DNA of 64,000 nt from Thysanoteuthis rhombus (Eukaryota; Mollusca; Cephalopoda; Oegopsida; Thysanoteuthidae). A program made the position numbers and the translations under genes. Every line of letters begins with the position of its first letter. Positions within the stretch are counted from its first letter, which is position 1. The notes below the pieces were generated by a model that saw only the letters and a list, made by a program, of their open reading frames with translations, ran no database searches and had not been told where the DNA came from. Location of the stretch: positions 52,207,368 to 52,271,367 of the forward strand of contig OY735206.1 in the NCBI GenBank assembly GCA_963457665.1, given 5' to 3'. Of the stretch, positions 54,451-64,000 are shown piece after piece.

Positions 54451-55424
54451 ATAAAAACTACAAAAACCGATCAGAAGTATAGTGAACACTCCCTTCTGAA
54501 CAACCAGATTTGTACTTTTCAATAATATTAGTTGAAACAGAAGTGATGTTGATAATTCTTTTGAGGTGTCATGAAGAGCAAATATGCATCAATAGCCGTG
54601 GGAAAAGGCTATGCCATAATGGAAATGTCTGTCTAAGATGAACAAAACTACCTTCTGAAATTTATGATTTGCCTGTTATGCCTGGAGTAAAATTCTAGTA
54701 TCTGCCTCCTGACGATCTGACTAAATCTCAGGAAAATCAGTGACATTTTCTCCCTCAAATTTGAAGGCTTCTTCCTTACAATTGGCAACTAGTTTTCTCC
54801 CTGTTGTAAAATTAGGATGCTCTCTTCAATGGACATGACCAGCTTGTTTTTTGTTTTTTTTTGTTGTCATTGTGTGAAAGTAAAAAAATCCATGGTTTGA
54901 TTTTCGCTGTCAGAATTAATGGTGGGGGGGTTAAATTCACCAGATGATCTGTCATTGTGTGAATAGTAAGTTCCAGTTTGATGTCTACTGTCAAAACATT
55001 TTTGGGGCGTGGTAAATTCACCAAAATTTGAATCCTCATTCCAAATCCTTAATGCAATTTAGAACATATCAAAAGTGTTTTATTTTGTTCTAGTTCCGAA
55101 AGTTCCAAATAAATCTCACTCTCAACACTCAATGAAATAAGCTACGAAAGTAGTCAGAAAATTTTGGAGCAGATCCATGCACAATTATTTCCCCTATGTC
55201 CTAGGTAACTGTTGACAACCACAAAAATATTCCTAAAAGTTCTGTTTGTCCTCACGATATCTCCAAAAGATCAAAATAGCGAGCTTGTACCTACAAAAAA
55301 AAAAGAAAGAACGCTTACCAAAACGGGCTTCCGGGAGAAACCAGGTGGACAAGGAACAGATGATAATCTAAAACTGTAAAGCAGTAAATATTGAACCCCA
55401 ACTTGGGAGAATACTTCTGCATTA

Positions 55425-55600
55425 AGTGTCGGACGAGTGAGTCTTCAACAGAATTCAGATGTATGATTAATAGCCTTTGAGAGGTTTAAAATGTCCAAGT
55501 TGGGAAAACATTTTTGCACTAAAGTGTCGGGCAAGCAAAGCCCTTGGCAGATTACAGATGTTTGATTATTAATTGTCTTAGGAAAATATCTCTAGTTTCT
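55425..55600. repeat. Tandem duplication of about 100 bp
   Basis: Two copies share TTGGGA-AA, TTCTGCATTAAGTGTCGG / TTTGCACTAAAGTGTCGG, CAGATGTATGATTA / CAGATGTTTGATTA. Function unknown. Confidence 0.6.
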
Positions 55601-55989
55601 GGGGAGGTGAATTGAATGACAAGGGACCTAGCCTTGCCTTAGCATATCTCTAAAGGGAAAACTCTGGATTCCTGAATTTGGAGAGATCAGAATGAAGATT
55701 GCTCCGGTTAGCATGATTTCAATATTTGTCAGCTTAGAAGGGAAGAAATCAATTATAAACCCTTCAGCTATCAGCCCCAACCACAAGTGGGGGGGGGGGG
55801 GTCGGCATTAAATAAGCCTTTTTTTTTTTTTAGAAGAGTGCTTAGAACCCGCCAGGACACTGAATAGAATTCCACGTTCCTTGTCGAATATCCTGATCCC
55901 CAGAAGATCATATCTTTGGTGAAGCTATATCAATAGATATACTAAGAGACATCAAGTGGATTTCCCGAGCGACTAGAAATTTCGAGAAT

Positions 55990-56245
55990 TTCGTTGAAGG
56001 ATATACCAACAGACATACAAAGAGATATCGAGTTGACCACTCGAGAGACAGACAGGTGGTCATTCTATAATGTCCTCGCCCACATCAGCTTATATTTTGA
56101 CCTTTCAACCTATGATAATGAGGTTGGGCGACATGAGGCAGAGATACGGCGACTAGTTGAGTGCGGCTTGACCAGCGTCGGGCTTCACCGATCGGCGAAG
56201 GCTGTGAAGTCCGGCTCGGGGTCCCGTAACGCGTACAGGTGTTTT
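55990..56245 (+). other. CpG-rich open segment of unknown nature
   Basis: A patch rich in CG dinucleotides, unlike its AT-rich neighbours, with an open frame containing HEAEIRRLVECGLTSVG and HRSAKAVKSGSGSRNAYR. It ends at a donor-like ACAG|GTGTTT (56235-56244). I recognise no family. It could be an exon, a young repeat insertion or an RNA-derived piece. Confidence 0.3.
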
Positions 56246-56684
56246 ATCAAAAGAAAAAAAAAAAAGAGTTCATGACATTTGATTATATACAGCTCGTAGT
56301 GCCTTTTACGCTCCAACGATATACAATATGCCCATATTTGATGAAAAAAAAGGACTTTTCTGACCGGGACATCACAGCAAAAATCTGCTATCAATGAATT
56401 CCCACAATTTATGACCAAAACAGCCTGATTAATTTTCATTTTCTCGCTCTCCATATAATTACATTTCCATTGATGCATAATATGCTTGCTTGGTTATATG
56501 GTAACATCAAAACCCTTATCTCATGGAATAGAGCGCACAGACTGATTTAGCTATTTTAGAAGGAACTTAACAATAACAAACCTGACTGCTGCAGGGTCAA
56601 ACTCCACTCCACCCCACCAAAGTTGATGCAATCATCATTGGGGGTACAACTAAAGATGACTGCTACAAGTTTGGTATTGTGCTT

Positions 56685-56890
56685 ATGATAAACTAGTCAG
56701 TTTGGTTCAGTTGCCTGGCAAAGCTGCCTAACAATCACATGGTTGTGATTTCAAATCAAGGTGGGTAAGTGGTAATATAATAGGTCTGTTTAGTTTAATC
56801 GAACAGGATAGACAAACGGTGAAGAATTTACTCATCTAAATTTGATGAGGATTGTTCTTGTTGTGGGGGGAAAGTAAAGCCAACTCCAAC
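56685..56890 (+). mobile_element. tRNA-derived SINE (family A), + copy
   Basis: GTTTGGTTCAGTTGCCTGGC (tRNA-like 5' part with box A) is followed by TTGTGATTTCAAATCAAGG (box B-like) and the body with AACAGGATAGACAAACGGT and TTTACTCATCTAAATTTGA. This is the reverse complement of the order at 8225-8442. Confidence 0.7.
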
Positions 56891-57485
56891 TTGGATTGAA
56901 GTTTGACAAAAATTTTCTTCAAATAATCTTTCAGTGTAGTAACAGATATATCACTGAAGAATGACAGCCTTGAAGAAAGCATAAAAATGAGTACACTTAA
57001 GATTTGATATACTATTTGATTGTAGGGTCGCTTAGAGCAAATACCGAGTTTAATTCATTCATTTGCTAACCGGGTGGGGGCGAGTGGGGCCAGTTGGCAG
57101 GGGTCTACAGTTTTGAGGGGGGCCTGCTCCAGAGGTGTACTTGCATATACCCACATATAAATCATATGTACATAGCACTGATTACAAATATACTTAATAA
57201 GCTATTTCAAATGGGGAGGGGCGTACATTTCCCATCTACCCGGGCCTATTATCAGCTCCTGCCCAGCTCTGCTCAATATTTAACTTTCTAGGTACATATA
57301 ATCTTATCCAAAATTCTGAAACCCATCAAGTTCTGAAAGCTGAACATTTTTTTTTCTATGAAAATTTTTCAAAAAAAAAAAAAATATGCCAGTAATTTTA
57401 TGGTTTATCGATATCTCATCTCATCTCATCAAGTATTGTCTATAACTTTGAGAAGAGTCATTAACACACCAACTTTTGATAGGTC

Positions 57486-57703
57486 GATCTAATCTCTTTT
57501 TCACATCATTGTTGTTGACACAATGTTTCAGACTATTCATTCCACGGCCTTCTTCAAGTGTAAAATGTAATATCTGTAGGGAGAGAGACAGTGAAAAAAG
57601 AGGCAGTCTTTTTTTTACGATATCGCATTTTACACCCGAAGAAAGCTGTAGAATGAATCAGCCCTAATATGTCAACAACAAAGATGGGAAGAAGAGATCA
57701 GAT
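57486..57703. repeat. Imperfect palindrome, arms about 85-90 bp
   Basis: Left arm 57486-57576 (GATCTAATCTCTTTTTC, TTGTTGTTGACA, ATTCATTCCACGGCCTTCTT then CAAGTGTAAAATG) pairs with right arm 57619-57703 (CATTTTACACCCGAAGAAAG, CTGTAGAATGAAT, TGTCAACAACAAAGATG, GAGATCAGATT). The loop is about 42 bp. The right arm resembles the 3' end of the Penelope-like remnant at 46140, so it may be two inverted PLE ends. Confidence 0.75.
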
Positions 57704-58074
57704 TGTCTGAACTAAAGTTGGTGAATTTACTGCCGAGATATAAAAATTCCCAAACCATCAATTTTACTGTTTATCCTATACACTACTGTTCCCTAATCTA
57801 CCGAATTTCAAATCGTATCCAGTCCGAAGAGCTTTGGATAAGAGATGGTGTAACTATGAATATAATCTCTCATTGTACCTTATTAAGTTCTACTTGTAAA
57901 TGTTCAGTTTTTCTTAAACAGAAACATTTGAACATCTGGTATGAATAGTACGATGGCTGTTGGTGAGCCTCTATGTATGTGTATTGGCAAAATATTGGAA
58001 TAAAACTTTTCAATATCTTGAAAACATATAACATTGATGAAATTTCTACTCTAAAACTGCAACTTCAATTTGAA

Positions 58075-58405
58075 AACAGATATGGCAAGATATTTCATCT
58101 CAAGTCAGGGATCTCCGAGGAAAATGTTTTCGGAAAAAAATGATTTTTTCACGGTTAGGGAATTTTACAAATTGTCTAAGTTTTCAAGATTTCCGAATAT
58201 TGTTAAAAATGTCAGGGAATTTCGTATATTGCCTAAGAAAAGTCAGCTCTCCTTTGAAAAAAATCAACTTTTCAACTGCCCAATTCCTCATGTATATAGA
58301 TTCTGAAAATGAAAAAGTTTTATCAAATAAAACTTAAAAATTTAGAGCCCTTCCGGACACTTCCAATTTGACCAGTTATTGAGCCTCTCAACGATATTGA
58401 ATAAA
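58075..58405. repeat. Repeat R, left half (second copy)
   Basis: Matches 28100-28375: AATGTCAGGGAATTTCGTAT, CATGTATATAGATTCTGAA then AATGAAAAAGTTTTATC, and GAGCCTCTCAACGAT. The right half resumes at 59370 after about 0.95 kb of unrelated sequence. Confidence 0.75.
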
Positions 58406-58593
58406 CACCAAGTACGAACAAAACTAAATCACATGCATCAAGACCTTAAAATCATATACCAAAATAGTTACAAAACAACGTATTAAAATACCACTGATCA
58501 GATTAAAAGTGGCTTGCGTGACACATGGTCCATAAATATATATAAAAATCGACTGAAATTTTTTTTCAGTATTTCAAGATGAAATGTTCGCAT

Positions 58594-58596
<3 letters not shown>

Positions 58597-58632
<36 letters not shown>
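58597..58632. repeat. (TA)n microsatellite
   Basis: About 18 TA units in the sequence that interrupts repeat R. Confidence 0.95.
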
Positions 58633-58634
<2 letters not shown>

Positions 58635-58807
58635 CCCAATAAGAGCAAATCCATGCATTGTGCCATAATAACAAAGTTTATGTAAAACAAAAGAAAAACA
58701 ATAAAGAAAATTGTATTGACAAAGATTGGGAAAAAAGTGACTCAAGAGACACAAAAAGATTTTAAAAAGTTTTTTAGTGTTTAAAGCTGTAGAGTTTTTT
58801 AGACTAG

Positions 58808-58882
<75 letters not shown>

Positions 58883-58895
58883 CATATATATATAT

Positions 58896-58948
<53 letters not shown>

Positions 58949-58949
58949 A
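58808..58949. repeat. Palindromic compound microsatellite (CA)n-(TA)n-(TG)n
   Basis: A (CA)n run (58808-58835) is followed by TA-rich sequence with two ACACATACA islands, then a (TG)n run to 58949. CA and TG ends are complementary, so the ~140 bp can fold on itself. Open frames through it are trivial. Confidence 0.95.
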
Positions 58950-59188
58950 TCCACAGACAGTTGTTTCGTTGTATTTCAACTCTTCAGTGTGGCTATAGAC
59001 TATCATTTTCCCATCTAGTACCACGAGGTAGGACTGAAACCTTCGATTCAGACCCGGACGCCAGTATCCTACCTTCTGCTTCATGGAAATAGACGGTCAG
59101 TAAGGTTGAATTTAAGCGATATATATTATTATTTAGCTTATATTCCTTATCCACCAGAGTGCTCTATTCCTATGGAAGAGCATTGTAC

Positions 59189-59189
<1 letters not shown>

Positions 59190-59238
<49 letters not shown>
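59190..59238. repeat. (TA)n microsatellite with ACATA interruptions
   Basis: TA units broken by two ACATA steps; the third TA array in the interruption of repeat R. Confidence 0.9.
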
Positions 59239-59239
<1 letters not shown>

Positions 59240-59369
59240 GTCCAAAGTTCAACATTTCCTTGTTTGTTTGTTTTTTAATTTTTAGATATTAAACTATTCC
59301 ATGAGTAGACAAACGCATTTTAATGTAGAATGGCTTTGTGAACCTGCTTTTTCAAGCTGGCTTCCAAGA

Positions 59370-59670
59370 GATCCAACCAATGCGAAGAAAATCTTGACAT
59401 CAAAAGGGCATTGGGAGAGCTTCTTCTTAATAAAGGGAGGGAAGAACATTTTAAAAAATTCAAATAATTTTTCGTAAGTCTATTGAAGCCTTGCTTTTTT
59501 TGAAAAAAATTCTTCCAGCATTATTTGCAGAAGTTAAGGTTTGTGATATATTTTCGATGTGTTATGGGCTAGGGGTAAGTGAATGGGAGTTAAGGGTCCA
59601 TCGATTACCCACTATATTGTCAGGTAAATTCGAAAAATCGTCAGGGAATTTTGAACCGGCAAGTGGTGTC
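59370..59670. repeat. Repeat R, right half (second copy)
   Basis: Matches 28437-28780: GAAGAAAATCTTGA, AGCTTCTTCTTAATAAAG, GCAGAAGTTAAGGTT, then CAGGTAAATTCGAAAAATCG and TCAGGGAATTTTGAACCGGC. Confidence 0.75.
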
Positions 59671-60766
59671 TTATCTGGAAGAGGTTATGTTTTAATGTTA
59701 AAAGCAATGATGAAATTAGGTAAAATATTTTCAAGAAAGTTTTGTTTGCTTCTTTCTCATATTTTCTCTGACAAGTAAATTATTGTTTCTGTATGTTTAC
59801 CGAGCGTGTTGACAAACGATATTCTCTTACCGTTGAGAAACATAAATCAAAATGGCTGATGAGACGCTAAATGCGAGCTTTGGTGTGCAGATGGAAATCC
59901 ATGGAGGAATATTCGTTTTTTGGAGCCTTCCGATTTTCAGAATTCGGGATAAGATATTGAGTACCTTTACCTGCACTTGAAGTCTTTCCTGTTCTAAGGA
60001 AGTTTTAGGGAAGCAAAATGATACTCGAGGCTTATTTCGTTATTCCATTTTACAAAGGTGGATCAATAAGTCCATAGCCTACTAAAGAAAGCAATATATA
60101 TTTTGAATCTTCTCAAAACAATTGCAGTTTCAGCATTTTTTTCTTCTTTAATTATTATATTTAAATAGTTCGTCTGTATTATATCGATTCCTTCCCTTTG
60201 TGTCGGTTTATTTTAGTACGTGTTTATTGTCATAAACATTTTATACTCCCTATCATGTTCAACCTGGTTAATTCATTCAAAGTTTTTTTTTCGAGTATTT
60301 GGGTTAACACGTTCAGATAAGTCTTGTCATTAGTCAATATTACTGTTGATTTATTAGCAAAGGATAGATCAATTTTTCCACAAGATGGAAAAATTTTGCC
60401 CTTAATCGACCTAACTTCATAGAGTTCGTTGGATGTTTCTTTTCTGTTGCCCGAACTTCATTATCTATCATCTATCTAAATGGCGAGACGTGTCACTTCA
60501 AGTATGCGTTCGGGGTTAACACCCTCTTCCACTACCAATGAAAAGAGGTGTGAGTGTGTAAGTATGGCTACGATGGATTGGAGTTGGATAGAGTGGGGTC
60601 AGTTTTCAGGTATCAAGAGAGTTTCATTAAAATTTAGCTTCTACGATGATTCTCATGAGTTTTTGTCAAAGAGTTATGCAAAAATGAATCTGGAGTTCAA
60701 AGCTGCCATCTTATAGTGTATAGGTTTGGTTAGGGCGTAAATACCATGACGGTCATCAATCTGAAT

Positions 60767-60845
<79 letters not shown>

Positions 60846-62214
60846 TTTTAGATATATCCAGCGTTGCCTGGAGATCTGTTACAAGTCTTTAGTTGGCTTG
60901 AAATGACCTCAGGTGACCTTGAATGAGGTCTGTGGTCTCCGTCATATAGCTTACGTCTGCTGCTGTGAAATGATGAACCTCTTAGCCAAATTTCAGCTTC
61001 GTAGATCTACTTTCTACATTCAGACATTTCATTTTTTTTTTCGATATTCATTTTCTTCAAAGAATAAATTCATTTTCATTTTTACTGCCTCAGCTTTTTA
61101 AAAAAAAATTACGTGCGCAAATTGTTTGTGTATTCCGAATGCAAATCCCCTTAATTTACAGTTTCGCGAGTATAAACGAGTTTTCACCCACGACTATTTT
61201 TAGATCTATATTGTCTTCAAAGATATTTCTTAGTACTTAATTTTCAACGATCTTTCTCTTATCATTAACACAAAAATTATTACGACGAAGTAAATAGATT
61301 TCAAGTTCCAGACCTTTTTTTTAATCGACAGTTGTTCATCTTTGTCAAAAGTTAACAGTAAATCCTTCTAGATTTAACCTGGTGCCGAGTCTCATAGATC
61401 GTGTCAAATCAGTCGAGCGGAAAACATGTACCCATCTGCTTTTTCTTTTCTCTCTCCCCGAGGTGTCATCAAGTTGACCATCGTATCCTACCGCGATGTT
61501 GAACAAAAGAGAAATGGACATGCTATTTTCCTTTGAGCCGTCTCAGTCTCTTTTTCTTTCATCTATGTTCAAACAGAATGTGACTCTGATTGCTTTGTAT
61601 AGAGTGATGGTTTGACCGTGGCGAAAAAAAAAAAAAGAAATAGGGGGCAAAGTGGTTGCAAATTTTACTAATGACCGATTCAACACAATCGGATAAACAA
61701 GTGATGGTGAACTCTCTCAGTTCCAGGTCTCGAAATTTGATTTTTATCCAAGTGTCACTTACACGTATCTTAACATATAAATACTTCTAGATAGATAAGC
61801 GTCCGGAACCTATCATTTGCTATGGACGTTTTTCGTCGCTGTCTTTGTCGCAGTTTTTATGAAGAAGTAAAAGAAATTCAGAAAAATCTAATAATTTCCT
61901 TTTTCCTATGACTAATATCGAACAATAAAAAAAATCTAACGACTTGGAGGCGATTTTATGTTAACATTGAAGAGAAAATATTCACGGAAAGGTTTCTTTT
62001 AAACAAATATATTTCACCAAGAAACAAGACGTCAGAATTCAAAAAGCTAATTATTAAATTAAATTTCACTGAATGATTTCTTTCCTTCATAGGAACGAAA
62101 GTTATGCCGATGAGTATTTGTTAGTTTAAAAAAAAACCCAATTGTCCGTGAGGTAAAATATGAAACAACTTGGCATTTTATTTCATAATAGATTTTCGTA
62201 AAACCAAAACGTAT
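59671..62214. other. CpG-retaining stretch without a recognised gene
   Basis: Noticeably more CG dinucleotides than the rest of the flank (for example GTGCGCAAATTG, TTTCGCGAGTATAAACGAG, GAGTCTCATAGATCGTG). Two short ATG-initiated frames in reasonable start context occur: AAAATGGCTGATGAGACGC (59850) and AAATGGCGAGACGTGTC (60479); the latter reaches a donor-like TGT|GTAAGT near 60559. A (TA)n array lies at 60771-60842. This might be the 5' region of another gene; not proven. Confidence 0.3.
60771..60842. repeat. (TA)n microsatellite, longest in the window
   Basis: About 36 uninterrupted TA units, followed by a degenerate copy of the repeat seen at 2531-2885 (ATATCCAGCGTTGCCTGG, AATGACCTCAGGTGACC). 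Confidence 0.97.
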
Positions 62215-63055
62215 TTTCATCATTATTTTCGACTAGTTTTCACATTCATCTTAATTTTTACGGCAACCAGTAAACAGTGCGGTCAATAAATGAACAACCA
62301 TAGCGTCAAAATTTGAAGTCATGTGGATGAATTCCATCGAAGGATAAATATGGTCTGAATGAATTTTATTTATTACATCACTGGCGTTTTCCACTGGGAA
62401 ACATCTGAAGTAGAATTTTTCTTTGAATCTAGAAACATTTAGATTCTGGCGAATCAAGACGTTATTGATAAACCCGTCAGAATAAGACCCCGAAAGATCA
62501 AAAATCGTTTTTTTTGTTGAGAATTTCCTCCAGAAGGCGTCTCTGATGCCAATTTTCAAGTCTGTAGACGGAACGGTATGGCCTGGAGTGCTGGAATAAG
62601 CAAGCAAACAAACTAACAAAATAGAGCCCCCCCCCAGGTAAAAAAAAGACCCCCCCCATTTTCTTTTCGGAAAAGACCTAGTGGAGTACCGATGCCGATT
62701 TTCTTGTCAGTATACAAAACGGTATTGGCAGGAACACTGAAGCAAGCAAACAAAATAAGCCCTCCAAAAGGTTAAACAGCTCTTTTTCTCGGAAAAATAA
62801 CATTCGAGAAGGGGTCTAGTGACGTGCTGATGCTCATTTTCAAATCTGTAGGCAAAACGATATGGCCAGGAGAACTGGAAGAAACAATCACACTTACAAA
62901 ATATGAACAAAGAAAACCCCCAAAAGCTTTTTTATTCCAAAATCAAAATAAATGTTCTTAGAGTGGGGATAGTGGAGTACCGATGCCAACGTTCAAATCT
63001 GTTCAAACAACGTTCAAAACGGTATGACCAGGCGTGGTGGAACAAAGGAGGAAAT

Positions 63056-63056
<1 letters not shown>
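62215..63056. repeat. Interspersed repeat with four internal tandem units, second copy of 8815-9135
   Basis: The first part matches 8815-9000 (TTTGAAGTCATGTGGATG, GGTCTGAATGAATTTTATTT, GGGAAACATCTGAAGTAG). Four tandem units of about 135-150 bp follow, marked by GATGCCAATTTTCAAGTCTG (62547) and its variants at about 62693, 62830 and 62981, each followed by a CGGTATGGCC-like segment and AAGCAAGCAAAC. The 8.8-kb copy has one unit. Minus-strand peptides (YRFAYRFENEHQHVTR and relatives) are repeated too. Confidence 0.75.

Positions 63057-63101
<45 letters not shown>
63057..63101. repeat. (CA)n microsatellite
   Basis: About 22 CA units directly after the fourth tandem unit, as a 3' tail to the repeat above. 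Confidence 0.95.
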
Positions 63102-63107
<6 letters not shown>

Positions 63108-63825
63108 ACAGAATCTTTCGCCACCTTTGATAGCTACTGTTATTCAGTTACAGTCCGAGTAAAAAGTTGTGATAAAAAGCAACTAAAAATTAAGATGGAG
63201 GTAAAAACAAGTCAAAATTAATGATAAAAATATTGTCGCAATACCTCAACCCCCCCCCAAAGTTAAAATATCAAATAGATTAAACCAATCGTATTTATTC
63301 ATGTTTGTAAGACAGTTGATGAAGAAGATTCGATGCGATTATTCAAAGGTTTTATGTAGATGACCATAAGTCAACATGCTAAAAAATATTTATCTTTGGA
63401 ACTGTTGAACCGATTAGAATAAAAAATGTCAAACCGGGTTCTTGGGCAACTCGCTCCTGTAAATAAATAACGTTTTCAAGAATTTTATGGTTTGAATCAA
63501 ACAATTCGGGTATCTCGGAGTTAACGGTTCTGATAAATAACTAATTGCCCCTCTCTCTCGCTCCCTCTCAACCATTCTCTGCCGAGGACCTTTAAACTTT
63601 AAAGATTTTTCTGATATATCTATAAAAATAGGAGTTTGATGAAATATAACTTGAAATCAAAAAAAAAAAAATACTTTTAAAACTAGGATAATAAAATGAA
63701 AATAAACATAACTTTAAGTTTAAGTGCTAATCTTTTGGTCAAGTTTCATGGAGGGAACACAAGACAGCACAGTATATAAGAGAAAAAAAACAGGTCAGAG
63801 ATATCATGAAATCCATCTATCATGA
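63102..63825. other. Intergenic stretch, nothing recognised
   Basis: AT-rich sequence with short homopolymers; no open frame, repeat family or RNA-like fold was recognised. Confidence 0.5.
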
Positions 63826-64000
63826 TCATGATCATGATCATCATCATCATCATCGTCATCATCCTTTTAGCGTCCATTGTTGGACATAGACTCCCCCTAA
63901 CATTCACCAGACCTCTCTATCATGGGCATCGAAGAGCCAGTACTTTCTAAATTTGTCTAGCTGGTCAAGCCATCTTACTTTCTGTAGTCCACCATTTCGT
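63826..64000 (-). mobile_element. LINE 3' end with (ATC/GAT)n tail, runs off the window
   Basis: The minus strand encodes GLQKVRWLDQLDKFRKYW then LFDAHDREVW and a stop, like the C-terminus of RTE/related LINE proteins (RWLDQ...A.DREKWR). The stop is followed by GGGGGAGTCTATGTCCAAC, GGACGCTAAAAGG and (GATGAT)n. The same 3' end occurs at 17690 and 29212. The rest of the element lies beyond 64000. Confidence 0.68.

Noticed and set aside
58596..59084. 162-codon minus frame of Tyr/Ile and Val/Cys repeats
   Set aside because: It is a translation of the TA/CA microsatellites.

Overview
This is an animal (metazoan) genomic window: AT-rich, with small exons separated by GT-AG introns of 2 to 15 kb, and a dense background of decayed transposons and simple repeats. 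The mix of tRNA-derived SINEs, Penelope-like, LINE, mariner and pogo fossils, long (TA)n and (CA)n arrays, and a protein close to but clearly divergent from vertebrate orthologues suggests a lophotrochozoan, most likely a mollusc and perhaps a cephalopod. That placement is inference; no diagnostic marker was seen.

One protein-coding gene can be supported, on the + strand from 5907 (or earlier) to 49998: the orthologue of the deubiquitinase Cezanne (OTUD7A/OTUD7B family). Seven exons join with matching phases into one 1,115-residue reading frame. In order they encode the end of a UBA-like N-terminus and a long low-complexity linker, the start of the OTU fold, the catalytic Cys exon (motif DGNC), two OTU core exons, the catalytic His exon (AHFSAL), and a 1.6-kb terminal exon with a basic patch and two A20-type zinc fingers. 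The 5' exon(s) with the start codon and the promoter were not found and probably lie upstream.

Layout: 1-5906 is probable intron with old repeats. Intron 1 (6717-22177) holds a ~0.84-kb terminal-inverted-repeat element, SINEs, a 1.3-kb pyrimidine-only minisatellite, an inverted SINE pair and a LINE remnant. Intron 2 (22400-26084) holds a dead pogo/Tigger transposase. Intron 3 (26184-37261) holds a rearranged LINE, a 33-bp minisatellite and a mariner relic. Introns 4 to 6 hold two more mariner relics and a Penelope-like remnant. From 49999 to 64000 there is no recognisable gene: tandem duplications, a 90-bp-arm hairpin, several TA/CA arrays, a second copy of two repeat families seen earlier, and a more CpG-retaining stretch (about 59.8-63.5 kb) that might be the 5' region of a neighbouring gene.

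I found no CRISPR array, operon, rRNA or intact tRNA gene, and no convincing new multi-gene system. The most interesting points are the doubled A20 finger and expanded N-terminal linker in the Cezanne orthologue, and several structured repeats.
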